Shown here in pieces: positions 48,101 through 58,700 of a stretch of 64,000 nucleotides of DNA. Source of the DNA: Beroe forskalii (lineage: Eukaryota; Ctenophora; Nuda; Beroida; Beroidae); assembly GCA_011033025.1 (NCBI GenBank), contig WFMF01000016.1, forward strand, positions 496,001-560,000, written 5' to 3'. Position 1 is the first letter of the stretch, and each line of letters begins with the position of its first letter. The position numbers were made by a program, and so were the translations under genes. The notes beneath the pieces are model-generated. The model ran no database searches and was not told the DNA's origin. It saw only the letters and a list, made by a program, of their open reading frames with translations.

Positions 48101-51100
48101 TGATAAAACTAGAACCAAATACCTATATTTTGACAGTTCATCAATCAGTAACAAGCATATGGTGTTCTCCTCAAATTATGGCCGATTATGAGCGACAGCA
48201 TTTGATATTTTCCATATAAAAAGGGGAATTGTATTGGACTGACATCAAGCCAACATTTTTGTAAATATGAAATAAATTTCAAACGCACGAATATGGCGCA
48301 TGAATTGACCATGAGGAACTTTAGACAACATTCCCTTCATAGCTCTATATAAACAGGCGCCACGCCCATTACTAAACTCTGTCGCAACAACAATACAAAG
48401 CTTCAACATGAGCTCAATACCTCCATACGAAGCTATATTTATTGTTTGCCGGCGTCACGAGAATCGAGATTCAAGAAAGCTTAATTATGTTCGATGACGT
48501 ATTAGCTTACCCGCTTCAGGTCCATTTGAGCATTTGGCATTAATTAATCAGCGCGCGTGTTGACGGTGGTACTTCCTCGCTGATTGGTCAATGCCATGAT
48601 CTTATTTTGGATCCCACGGGTAAGCTCAATATATACGCAGCCGATATGAGAACTGAACGGAAGTGATATTAAGTTTCTGTCACGGTTTATTGTCACCGTT
48701 TATTCATACGAGCTATAGATGCTGAAATACTGTATGGGATTTAATATGCCAGACTTGAAATGTGCTTTTAGTTAATATGCGCTGACAAGCAAGCAGCCGG
48801 GGAAACAGATTCGTTAATTTGACATGAACGCCGCAAAGCGTGTCATTTCGTGATTGGAATTGTCCATTAAAGAGAGAACAAAATATCGTAACGGGAAGGT
48901 ATCAAGTCTTGGTGCGTTGGGAGACAATAATATAACGGATTTAAATTGTTCAGGCCCCAATTCAGTTCATATATTTACATGGCCGACTTCAACATGATAT
49001 CATTTGAACACGGTCTAATTCTAGTTCTAAACAGCTCCAAGGCACGGATTAGTCAACAGGAATTACAGGAAAGTCTACGTGAGAAGAGCCGCATATATTG
49101 GGAGTGGGGGCTTCTACAATAATTGAATTGTATGAGGTCTCTCGATGGTTCCCTGTTTAACTAAAATCTCGGGGAGTATTATAAATTAACAGATTATAAT
49201 CGATCTTGCGCTATATAGTATAGATTGATTTTAAATCGTTCATTAGTGAAGATTAAAAGTTGAATTAAGTTTTAATGGCCTGTGTCACATGCCCGTGGGT
49301 TTAACTTTTTCAGAGTATATGGTGAACAGAAATTTTAAAAAGATTTAACAAAAACCTGATCGCGGACCTGAAAATCACGTGCATTAGTATCATGGACATA
49401 ATTTTCACGGACATTTATATTCACGCTGAGGTCCTAACTCCTCATGCAGTGTGACTAATATCTGTGGTAATTAATACTTAATTATTATTTCCGATAAGGT
49501 AGCTTCAGTTACTATCAAAATATTATGCGACCTTTCCTAATCGCCGCGCGCGAGAAATTCAGAAATAGGCGGTTCAACGTCATCAACTCACTACATCATG
49601 ATATGATAATGACATCATCCTACCCGCCTATTTCTCGTGCGCAGCGTATAATATTAATATTCCCTCAATTCCAGGCAGACACAGTCGGGGACGCGTATGT
49701 CGCCGTGACGGGTTTACCCACGTGCGGTACCAAGGCAACGAGTGAAAGTGTAACGAACATAGCCCACCTGGCGCTCGACATGTTGGGACAGATCCAAAAC
49801 CTGGACCACGAGAACGAGTCTATGTGCGAGGTGAGGAGGGATTGGGGGAGTCGAGGAGAGGTGGGATGTGTCGTTCTTGTGTCGCTAGTTTGTCGTTCTT
49901 GTGTCGCAGCTATCGGCGCGAAAGATCAGTTGGTGTAATCCTATTTACTCTGGCTCGTGATCGAAAGATCCCAGGTTCGATTCCCTGCCATAATCAGCAA
50001 GAAATTAACCACATTCTTGATCAGGTGAAGTTGCGAATTGGCCTGGCTACTGGCCCCGTGTCAGTGGGTATCATTGGAATGAAGATACCCAAGTACTGTG
50101 TTTTTGGAGAGACTCTCAACCTCGCTACCGCAATGGAGGAGCGGAGTCAAGGTAATTTGGGGCTGCAATCTCCTCCTTAGGTGGGCTACCCCACTTCCTT
50201 AGGTGGATAACTCTCACTTCCTCAGGTGGGCCACCCCCCTCCCTTAGCTCCTTAGGTGGGCTGCCCCACTCCCTTAGGTGGGCTACCCTCAGGTGGGCTA
50301 CCCCCAATAACTTAGGTGGGATGCCCCCCATTCCCATAGGTGGGCAACTCTCACTCACTTAGGTGGGTTACCCCACTCCCTTAGGTGGGCTACCCCCACT
50401 CCCTTAGGTGGGTTAACCCACTCTCTTCGGTGGTCCTAATGCTTTTAGTGCTAACAGTTTGACATTTCAGCTATGCGGATCCTCATCACGAACTACACAC
50501 GGAATTTCCTGGCTGACACCGGGGTTTTCGAAACCCTTTTCCGGGGACAGTTCAAAATCGTGAGTCAAAGTATAGCTTCAATAAAATAGTGTAATTAATC
50601 ATTCCTAAGAAAGAAATAAGAAATAATATTTACAGTCTAATTACATATACTCCGTATATCTCGTAATGTCAGACCAAGAAAAGAAAAAAAAATTGAATTG
50701 TCCTACTTTAAACCCGTATGACATGAAAAGGCCAAGCAAACTTATCAAATGAGGTGTTCTAAGTTTCAAAAAGATTAACCCATATGCAGAAAAAAGGATG
50801 CTCCCAAATGTAAAGTCATGGAAGTTGCCAAAATGAAATCGCTCATACCAAGAATAAGATTGCGATGGATGGAAATGCTTGAAAAAATACTGCCAAGCAT
50901 CCTAAGTTAGGAAAAGTGAAGCCAAATGGAAAGTGAAATAAGAAGAGACCCAAATTAGCATAAACTTAAAGGTAATGAAAAAGCTCAGGTGATCTTGCAC
51001 GGCAATTGAAGGTAAAAAGTCGGTTTGTTAATTGACCGTTGGCCCGAGTGCTGTGCAGAATGTGATGGACATCTCCTCAATCTTCCTTCTTCTTTTTCTT

Positions 51101-53610
51101 TTTCCTTTTAGTCTTTTCTCTGGTTGCTTCCTTCTGATTCATATCGTTGTCATGAGCATCATTGCTGTCCAGCTCTTGTTTACTTTTAGGGAAGCGGACA
51201 TTCATGAGCTTGAAGATATAGTCGGCAAAAGCGTCATATAATCCTTCTGGGAATAATCTTGCTAGCCGGCTGGGCTCCCAGGATAGCAGAGCTGACTTCA
51301 TCTTCTTCTAAAGTCAGGCGCTGTGTGTGGTATGCAAGGACAGCTCACTAAGAAGTGTTGTTCGTCTTCGATGATGGGGTCGAAAGAAAAGGTAAAAGGG
51401 AGAGTCCTTCGCATGGGGGGTCCGAGCAAATCTTGCAGCACTTCCTCCAGGTTGTGGGCTGTGATGTGGGTGTTTCTGCTGAACCTTCCTAGGATTGAGT
51501 GGTATCTTCCAGTCTCGCAATTTAGGCTGTGATTGCTTGCCCTGAGCTTTGAGAGTTGTTTTCTTCTGCTGAATAGTTCAATGGTGAGATAGTCTTCAAA
51601 CTCTAGTTTGCTCTTTACCATGCTATAGAACTTCAGTTTGCTATAATGAGGTATGGATGACTTCAGATGAAGCGAAACTGGTTCTCAAGTGTTGCCCTGC
51701 CTTCCTCAGGGTTAACGGTATTGGGCATGTTCAGTGCTACTTTTAACTCAATGACACTGCTGTACCAAGCGATATAGCCTCCGCTGTTCGATGAAGGCAT
51801 TACCAGCAAGTGTCTCGTTTTCACTTGTTGACAGCGTTTCTAGTCTCTTCACGTAGCTCAGTATTTGGTTGGATGCCTTGATCGCTAGAGGGAATCTGCC
51901 TGTGTCCCCCCAGCAAACAAGGTTGGTGGCTTTCGAAGTTAATCCAAGTGTCCATTTGAGAAACTTGATGTGGGTGTTTTCGAGAGGATCACTTGATAAT
52001 TTGGTGATATGTTTTCTTGGAATCCAATCCAATCAAATTGCGCAGACTTTAAGAGGTTGTTAACCGAACTGGGAAATTTAAGGATAACAAATAATAAGCC
52101 GTCAAATCAGTAACCACCTCGATAGTTTACCACCCCACAATGTCCTGCGTCATCCTCCAAATCTGAGCAGCAACTTGGCAACTCGCATTTTACTCACACG
52201 TAAACTGTTGCCTGGTATCATAAGTAGAAACCGTCAAGGCGATTACTGTTGTTGGCACTGGTCATGTGTTCCGCGTATTAGCCGAATATACTCGATAACT
52301 TTTAGTTATAATACTAAACATTCATCGATGGTTTAGTTGAATTGCGTAAAATGGGCATTAAGTATTTAATGTTTATGAGCCTGTTGGCTTTGATTTAAAA
52401 CTCTCTAAACCAGTAATGCGAACAGGGATTTACGAACAGGGATATACAAGTTTAGCAAATATAAATCCATCACTATTTACTCCATAAAACTTAGTCTCTA
52501 AAGAAACGTTTTTACGGCACCGTGCGTAAGAGCTTGACGTGTTAATCCTATTTCATAATGTTATGCACATTTCCGTGGCTATGGTAAAAGCATTAATTTT
52601 AGTATGTCTCCCATTATATACGTCTCTGAGTGACATCACAGATCAAAACTTATTGTATCCTAACCCTAAACTTAGTCCTAACCATAACACTAAACTTAAT
52701 CCCTAACCTAAATCTAACAAATCCTAATCCTAATCTTGACCTCAACCCTAAATATGATTTTCCGAGTGTCGTCATTGCCAATGCCATAGATAAAGAAGGC
52801 TCTCATTCATGTGGGCGACTGACCGAGATTTGGTGCTAAAATACTCATAACTCTAAACTTTAAGAAGGATCTCTAGACCGTAAGGGGCTTTCAAGGTTCA
52901 AGCCGAACTCGAGAACTCCTGCAAGTGCACATTAAGAAAACCTCTCCTAGAATTTAAAGTAGAATTATTATTTCTCACGAGTTCGAATAAATATTCTGAA
53001 ACATTCCATGCTTTCCCGTCAAATTTCACCACCCACTGCCCCAAAGCACCCTAACTGCATAACTTTACCACAGGAGGACACGATTATTGACACCTACTGG
53101 CTGGTCGGCTCCTCGCTCCTCGACAGTCGTCTCGATATCTTCAACGACAACAAGCCCAAGAAGCGTGACGGGATCCTGCAGCAGCGCATGAATCTCCAGC
53201 AGAAGGACATTGAGATGATGCAGCGGCGGAGACCGTACGACCCTACTAATTCCGTGCAGCCTGGGATGACCAAGCGCCGCTCCTTCCACCTGCAGACCCA
53301 GGAGGAGACGGCGGAAGGGTCGCCCTCCTCCCCGAATGATAAGATCGAGGGTTTGGTGACGGGAAGTACGGGGGAAGTCCTCCCTCTGGGGGACGAGGAG
53401 GAGGTGAAGGAGGTGGTGGCTGCTAAACCCTCCTCCAAAGTGCTATTCCCTAAAGAGGGAGCGGGGGGAGGGGTCGAGATAGCGGAGTGTTTTCCAGTTA
53501 AAGTGGGAGCAGCGGGAACGGGAGCAGGTGGGCATCAGGCGCCACAGTGGCAGGGAGAGGTGGTGACAGGTCATGGGTCTGGCTCTGAGACTACCGTTCC
53601 AGTGTCCTAG
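42118..53610 (+). CDS. Membrane guanylate cyclase, last seven exons (5' exons not seen)
   Basis: Exons are 42118-42288, 42652-42837, 44839-44966, 49675-49830, 50025-50151, 50471-50559 and 53074-53610. All have AG/GT borders and phases that join into one frame of 463 residues plus stop. Order: an extracellular helix, a transmembrane segment (MLIGITVTALIFIALVEPFLF), a signalling helix (EKQRSDDLIYKLVPADIAKKL), the class III cyclase domain, then a ~160-residue Pro/Gly/Glu-rich tail. Both metal-binding aspartates are present (YADIVNF and VGDAYV), 44 residues apart as in the family. The guanine-type Cys is present (KYCVFGE). However, the purine-selecting Glu is Asp (KADTVGD), and the transition-state Arg is Ala (LNLATAMEE where NTASRME is usual). 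The N-terminal sensor is missing. A NIT-type receptor cyclase is one possibility, but unproven. It should make cGMP at the membrane if active. Confidence 0.88.
43790..44375. repeat. 27-bp direct repeats and a hairpin in cyclase intron
   Basis: ATGAAATTATATAACAAAG is repeated twice at 43800-43850 and about three times at 44278-44350, each block ending in GATATTCCTTC and CACCCATAT. Between them, GTGTGATATCGAAAATTATC (43894) pairs with GACAATTTTCGATATCACAC (43938). They are mobile-element debris of unknown class. Confidence 0.7.
44941..45165. repeat. Partial tandem duplication across an exon-intron border
   Basis: GATAAATACGAGGCTTTCAAG with its donor GTAAATTCACT (exon end 44966) recurs at about 45060-45090. 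Following words (GAAAGGAAAATGTAAAT) are shared too. The copy lies inside the intron and duplicates the 5' splice site about 115 bp downstream. Confidence 0.85.
45762..46000. repeat. 67-bp tandem repeat in cyclase intron
   Basis: Units start at 45762, 45829 and 45896, with a partial fourth at about 45969. They share ATTCGTCATG, GAGTGGTGTCAACGTCAT and GAGTTGGTATGTG. Confidence 0.87.
46108..47155. repeat. 17-bp array with alternating strand orientation, in cyclase intron
   Basis: The unit AAGGTACCGTTGTTAAC holds two palindromic hexamers, GGTACC and GTTAAC. About 60 units run on the plus strand, with blocks of reverse-complement units at about 46850-46945 and 47058-47140. A longer variant with GACTAACGT recurs at 46530, 46608 and 46768, and inverted near 47123. 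Confidence 0.93.
47156..49540. other. Intronic sequence without recognised genes
   Basis: Part of the 4.7-kb cyclase intron. Only short frames are seen. A fragment at about 49380-49435 matches the 40700-40760 repeat. Nothing else is identified. Confidence 0.55.
49541..49643. mobile_element. Small hairpin MITE, copy 2, next to a splice acceptor
   Basis: Ends GCGCGAGAAAT...AGGCGGT and ACCCGCCTATTTCTCGTGCGC pair. The inside matches copy 1 at 41646-41732. Its right end lies about 30 bases before the acceptor of the exon that starts at 49675. Confidence 0.78.
49945..49992 (+). other. tRNA-like fragment (possible SINE scrap)
   Basis: TCGTGATCGAAAGATCCCAG followed by GTTCGATTCCCTGCC resembles an anticodon arm plus TPsiC arm with a B-box. 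The D-arm and the paired acceptor stem are missing, so it is not a functional tRNA gene. It lies in the intron between exons ending 49830 and starting 50025. Confidence 0.4.
50163..50435. repeat. ~22-bp tandem repeat in cyclase intron
   Basis: The unit CTTAGGTGGGCTACCCCACTC repeats about a dozen times with changes, starting 11 bases after the donor at 50152. The short open frame on the minus strand only mirrors the repeat. Confidence 0.88.
51077..52063 (-). pseudogene. LINE ORF2 C-terminal remnant in cyclase intron
   Basis: Reading leftward from 52032: FLKWTLGLTSKATNLVCWGDTGRFPLAIK, then after stops LEFEDYLTIELFSRRKQLSKLRASNHSLNCETGRYH, then IIEDEQHFLVSCPCI, and a Lys-rich end near 51077. 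The order (loop, Leu-Arg-x-Ser-x-His, then an EDExHFL-C motif) is the usual extreme C-terminus of several animal LINE polymerases. RT and endonuclease parts are absent. It is antisense to the host gene and dead. Confidence 0.68.
52655..52757. repeat. Degenerate CCTAA-rich tract
   Basis: Many CCTAACC/CCTAAAC/CCTAATC words resemble decayed telomere-type repeats. They are too irregular to be a telomere or a functional array. Confidence 0.5.
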
Positions 53611-54655
53611 ACGACTTTGTCAGTTGAAAATTAGAAACAGAACTTAACTTTGTCACTTTGAACTTTTACCAGGAGCGTGTCGAACTCCTACGATGTACGT
53701 GCGCGGATTTGTCCTGTGCATCTTATTCTCAGTACCTCTCAGTCTTGAGCTTAGTGAGCAACTGAAAGTCGCGTTTGTACTATGTAGGCAGTAGCCTCGT
53801 AGGAGTTCGACAAGCCACCGTAAGGTGACGAGACAATGATCACGACCTGATTAACCCTTCGAATTCCAATTAGTTCAGAGAGGTTGAAATAAGAGCGTCT
53901 ACCCTATTTTATTTTTAATTTCGAAAAACCTGAAATTCAATTTCATTTTCAAGTGAACTAATGCATTGAAGTTGAACTTGAAGTTTAAGCATTGAGTTTG
54001 GCCGTTTCAGTTGAATTGCCGTTGTCATCAATTTTCTAACGCAAGGAATTCTTATAATATATCTCCAATCCAACTCATCAATCTCATGCCATATTTCTCC
54101 CCTATGAGTATGTGTATAGCAACCTCTCTGGACCTCCTTGCTGCTCGAGAAGGAGCTGTTTTTTTAAATAAATACTGTAACAATATAAGTAATTAAGTAT
54201 AACATTTACAACTACAAGTACAGACGGAACTGTTGCGACACGGACATTAGCAAATACATTAAACATGTTTCAGTTTGTCAATGTCTGGCCTTGGGCTTGA
54301 GTCTGATGTTGTCCGACCGATTATTTCAAACTTCATGAAATATGAAATAGCCCGTCCCGACTCTGCGAGTCGGGGCGCGCGCAGAGGGGTGTCTCTCTTA
54401 CTCCAAGTCCTTGTGTTTGGTGTTGTAGTTGTAGTTGAGAACTGCAACACAAGGAGTATGAACTATGACATAGTCACATTGCCATGTGATTATGAATATG
54501 ATGATATTGATTATTGATGATATGATATGGATTGAATATAATCGTGTGGTTGAAATTAAATTAAAGGAATTATCGATCGCAATCTCAAAATTCGTTTCTT
54601 TTATTAACTTTAACGGTTATACTTATATTATCAGACACCATTAAACAAAACATCT
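53611..54655. other. 3' flank of the cyclase gene
   Basis: No coding exon is recognised. An AATAAA at 54167-54172, 557 bases after the stop codon, is a candidate polyadenylation signal. The rest is A/T-rich, with a GC-rich hairpin near 54355-54385. Confidence 0.5.
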
Positions 54656-54836
54656 GAAGACCGCTCGATTTGCAGAGGCCTCGATAAATTGAAAGACGCG
54701 CGGATTTTCTCTGCGCGCTTCAGTTTCTATATATAATTTAAATTGTAAATTCCGACAATTATAAATTCGGACAAAATTTCGCATCGCGCGTCTTTCTCGT
54801 GTACGTGTATCGAGGCCTTTTTCAATCGAGCGATCT
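54656..54836. repeat. Fold-back element 1
   Basis: The left end (GACCGCTCGATTT, AGGCCTCGATA, AAAGACGCGCG) is inverted at 54783-54836. The inside is A/T-rich. It abuts a second fold-back element. Confidence 0.72.
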
Positions 54837-54837
54837 T

Positions 54838-55035
54838 TGCTGAACACGTATACCCCTGTTATCGTCGCGCGGTGCGCTTCCAATTCCCCAGGGAAGCGCG
54901 CGCGGCGCGTACACACACCTATATTCCTAAGCCCGCATAGGTGTGCGTACGCGCGCCGCGCTACCCTACGGGACACACTTCTGAGGAAGCGCGCCGCGCA
55001 ACGCAGACAGGGATATACGTGTTTAGCAAACACCT
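54838..55035. repeat. Fold-back element 2, GC-rich with nested pairing
   Basis: TGCTGAACACGTATACCCCTG (54838) is mirrored by CAGGGATATACGTGTTTAGCA (about 55008-55029). Inside, CCTAAGCCCGCATAGGTGTG pairs with AACACCTATACGGGCTTAGG, and blocks of GCGCGCCGCG pair too. A 130-codon open frame on the minus strand is a by-product of this structure. Confidence 0.72.
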
Positions 55036-55725
55036 ATACGGGCTTAGGAAGAGCTAAATGAACCACATTGGGATGCGCAAGTTTCAACTGTCAAATCATG
55101 TGACCATATCTTCCCCTAACCAGTCGACGGGCGATGTCCGTCCCTTTCTTCTGACTTGTTGTTGGAAGGCGCAAAGTGACGTCCAAATGTGGAACGTTGC
55201 ACCGCGCGCGCGAGGGTAGGGTAACATCCTACGACTAACCAGGGGTTTAGCGCTTGCCGCGACGCGCACTCCGTGCGCGTAACCAGGGCCCTGGTTAGGG
55301 CAAGACCATATCATATGCAATTTCAGATTTTTTGTTAAACAATGTAGAGATCCGAAAGAAGAAAATAAAATAAAATAAAATAAATGGTTTTGATAAGTAC
55401 ATCAACACTGTTTTCATAAAACTACCTTCAAACTTCCACTTTTAACTGGATCTTCCAGCCACTAATGAGATAATGAAAATTTAAATTAAATCTATATAAC
55501 AAAACCTGCAATAATGCAAAGAAGTGCTAACCAGAGCATTAATTAATCTGTTAATTAAAAACTGGAAAATATGCTTCAAGTAATTGAGATAAATTAAAAA
55601 TTATCAAACTGAATATAATAAGTTAGATTAAATTAAATTAAATTAAAGTAATCAGTCTGATGAAAATAAGCTTCCCATGAAATTAAAAAGGCGAAATTCA
55701 ATGAAGTTTAAAAAGAACAAAATAA

Positions 55726-58700
55726 AACTAATACCGTAAGTTGAAGAACCTCTTCTTAGCTAGGAATGGTCTCGTTTTAAGATACTCCACTTGCTGCTGT
55801 CTATTCTCTAAGTAGCTTACAGTTTCTATTTTGGAGAGTACAACATCCGAAATGTTCCAGTAGTAGTAGATACTATTATGTCCACATTTGATACAATCAT
55901 TTTTAAAAGACTCTAATCTACATTTAAAATCATCTACTGAACAAGATTCTTTCACTGAAACTGGCAGTTTATTCCATAACTCTCTAACACGCTCAGTAAT
56001 AAACCCTCTATGCAGCCTCTGAATACTTTAAGGAATACTATTTTTAATTTTAAGACTTGAGATCAAATTATGCCTATTTTTACTGAAATAATTCGGTGAT
56101 AAGGCAAGAATTGGAGAAAATAGAAAATAATGATGATACAAACACTTCAAGGTCTGAACCAACCTGTTTGAATTCTGATATAACAATCCAAGATGTTATG
56201 GCAGCAATTGGTAAGCAGCAAGTTGAAGACAAATGTACCGATTTCAGCAACATCCACCCCTTGATTTTGAAGAATCTTACTCCATCTGCAATCAATGTGC
56301 TTGTGTCTGTTTTTAATTGGTGCCTAAGTCATCAACAATGGCTCTGGGATCTATCATTGGTTACATTCATAAGGAAACAGAATAAAGCAACATACACAAA
56401 GCCAGGATCTTATAGACCTCTATCAGTAGCCTCATACTTTGGAAAGATAATGGAAAGGATACTAGATCAACGACTGCGAAGTTACTTAGAAACAAAGGGG
56501 AATTTGATGATGATCAAGAAGGATTTAGACAGGGAAGGTCAACAACAAGATATTTGTTCAGAATGCTTGCCAACTTGAAAGAAATAAAACGACAAAAGCT
56601 GGCCTGCATTATACTTTTCATTGATTTTGAGAAGGCTTATGACTCAGTACACCTTCCAACACTCATAGTCAAACTGAAGAAATATGGCATTGAGGGAAGG
56701 ACACTTGGGCTTCTACAAAACTTCCTGTTCAATCGCAAGATAAAATTAAAAATAAATAGTCACCTGGGAAGTCCATGAAACTGCTTATTTTTTGGTTTGC
56801 CACAGGGATCAGTATTAGCCCCATTGCTGTTCATCCTCTACATTGCAAACATGACAGACAATTTCTCCCTGGAAATTAGACATTGGCTTACATGTTTCAA
56901 GTTTGCAGATGATGGCACCCTATTGATTGCCCACAAGAGTATGATGGAATGTCACAGACTCATGCAATGCTTATGTGATGAGTTGACAAAATGGTGCCAG
57001 AGGAATTGGTTAGTTATAAACTGTGAGGACAATAAAACTGAGGCAATAATCCTATCAACTGGCAATAGATCATGTGCACAATCCCCACAGCAACTGCTCA
57101 TCAACAACCAAGCCATAAGATATGTCACAAGTACAAAAGTTTTGGGACTGCAAGTTGACAGGAACTTAGAGTTTCACTTTCATGCTGAACAAATGCTCAA
57201 GCAATGCAAGAAAAATGGGGTTCCTTACCAAATCCACCAACAGGAATCATGGACTAAACGTATACAGTCTCACCACCCTACTAAGGACAGTAGTACTTAC
57301 TAAGATGTTGTATGCTGCTCCTCTTTGGATGCAAAGACAAATTAGCAAATTCACAGCATTCTGGAATAACATCATTATGAAATTAACTGGAGCCACATTG
57401 AACCCACACAGAGCATTGGCTGAAATAGCACTTCACTTACCTCCACTACAGGTCCAAATAGATGTAATAACAACAAAGTTTCTATGTAAAGTTCTTACCA
57501 CAGAGGATAGTGTTACAGCCACGTTGCTACAGATTGAAGGATCATTGGGCAGGGAATACCACCAAGAGCTCACATCTTTGAAAAAGTTCATAATTTGGAG
57601 GGATCAATCAAAACAATATAGACAGACCCACAACCTAGACATTAGCAAAATAAGAGAAAAAACAATGCTAATGTATAGCAAATCAGTGATGGCTGAATAT
57701 CAGCAAGAAATTTGGTTACAAGAAGTAAGAAATGCATGTATTTCTGGCAAGTTATCCAGTAATAACAATAACACTGTCGCGGTTATTGATCACATAGTGG
57801 AGAACAAAGTTCAACTGTCGCACCAAAACTGTCTATTTAATTACTGTACAACAAAGATGGAAGACAGCATCATGCTAGACTTTATCCATGGAAATTCTCT
57901 GATTTTCGGTAAAGGCAGGAAAGCTTCCTTGAAAGGAAGTGAGCTTTGTAGATTTTGTGGTTACCACGAAGACACAGCAGAACATCAGCTGTTTGATTGT
58001 TTTAAATTAAAAGATGTGACCCAAGAAAATCTTTTATCATTAATGCAAGATAAGTCAATGTACCTTAAACATATTCTGGCACCAGTATCCACGGATTCAA
58101 ACAGTCAAAAGTTTTCATCCAACGTGTTCAATACATCATGAGTGAACTGGAAAAGCTGCCTAAAACCTAGAAAATTTCTGCTAAAATATACTGCTTGAAT
58201 TAGACTGTTGAAGGTTCAAGATTGTCGATAGAAATTGAAGATTGTTTAAGACTGTTGAAGACTGTTGAAAGATCTTAAAGACTATGCCCAAGTTTATAAA
58301 GCAAAAGAATATGAAAGAGACTGCAAAAGACTGCAAAAGGGTTCTATAAGAGAATAAAGACTAGCAAAAGATTTTCAAAGTTTTTGAAAGACAGTCAAAG
58401 ACCTTTTAAAGTTTTCAAGCTGAACCTCTACATCATGTACTCTAAAGTCACACTCAAATGGACATTTATTGAATTGCATTAATTATCTACGTGAAATTTT
58501 GTTATTTATTTATTATGATATGACTGCATATTTGAATGGCTGGCCTGACAAAGCAGCAGGAGTTGGGCACCTCCTATAAAAACTGCATCCTGAAAATTAA
58601 TCAGCTGGGGCTTCTAGGATTTGTTAGTTTTATCTGAGGCTTTATAATGCTGCTGCCCCAAAAGTCATTGATCACATCCAAACCTATTGTATTGATAAAA

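Noticed and set aside
49945-49992. Functional tRNA gene
   Set aside because: Only the anticodon-like and TPsiC arms are present; no D-arm and no closing acceptor stem.
49824-50180. 118-codon frame reading from intron into a cyclase exon
   Set aside because: The part before 50025 is intron. The acceptor at 50024 and the family alignment show where the exon begins.
52630-52839. True interstitial telomere
   Set aside because: CCTAA words are irregular in spacing and sequence, and no uniform hexamer run exists.
53005-53073. Coding start at 53008 upstream of the last cyclase exon
   Set aside because: The family sequence resumes at EDTIIDTYWL right after the acceptor at 53073. The preceding in-frame codons are intron.
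54641-55033. 130-codon Arg-rich open frame on the minus strand
   Set aside because: It coincides with two fold-back elements; its composition follows from GC-rich inverted repeats.
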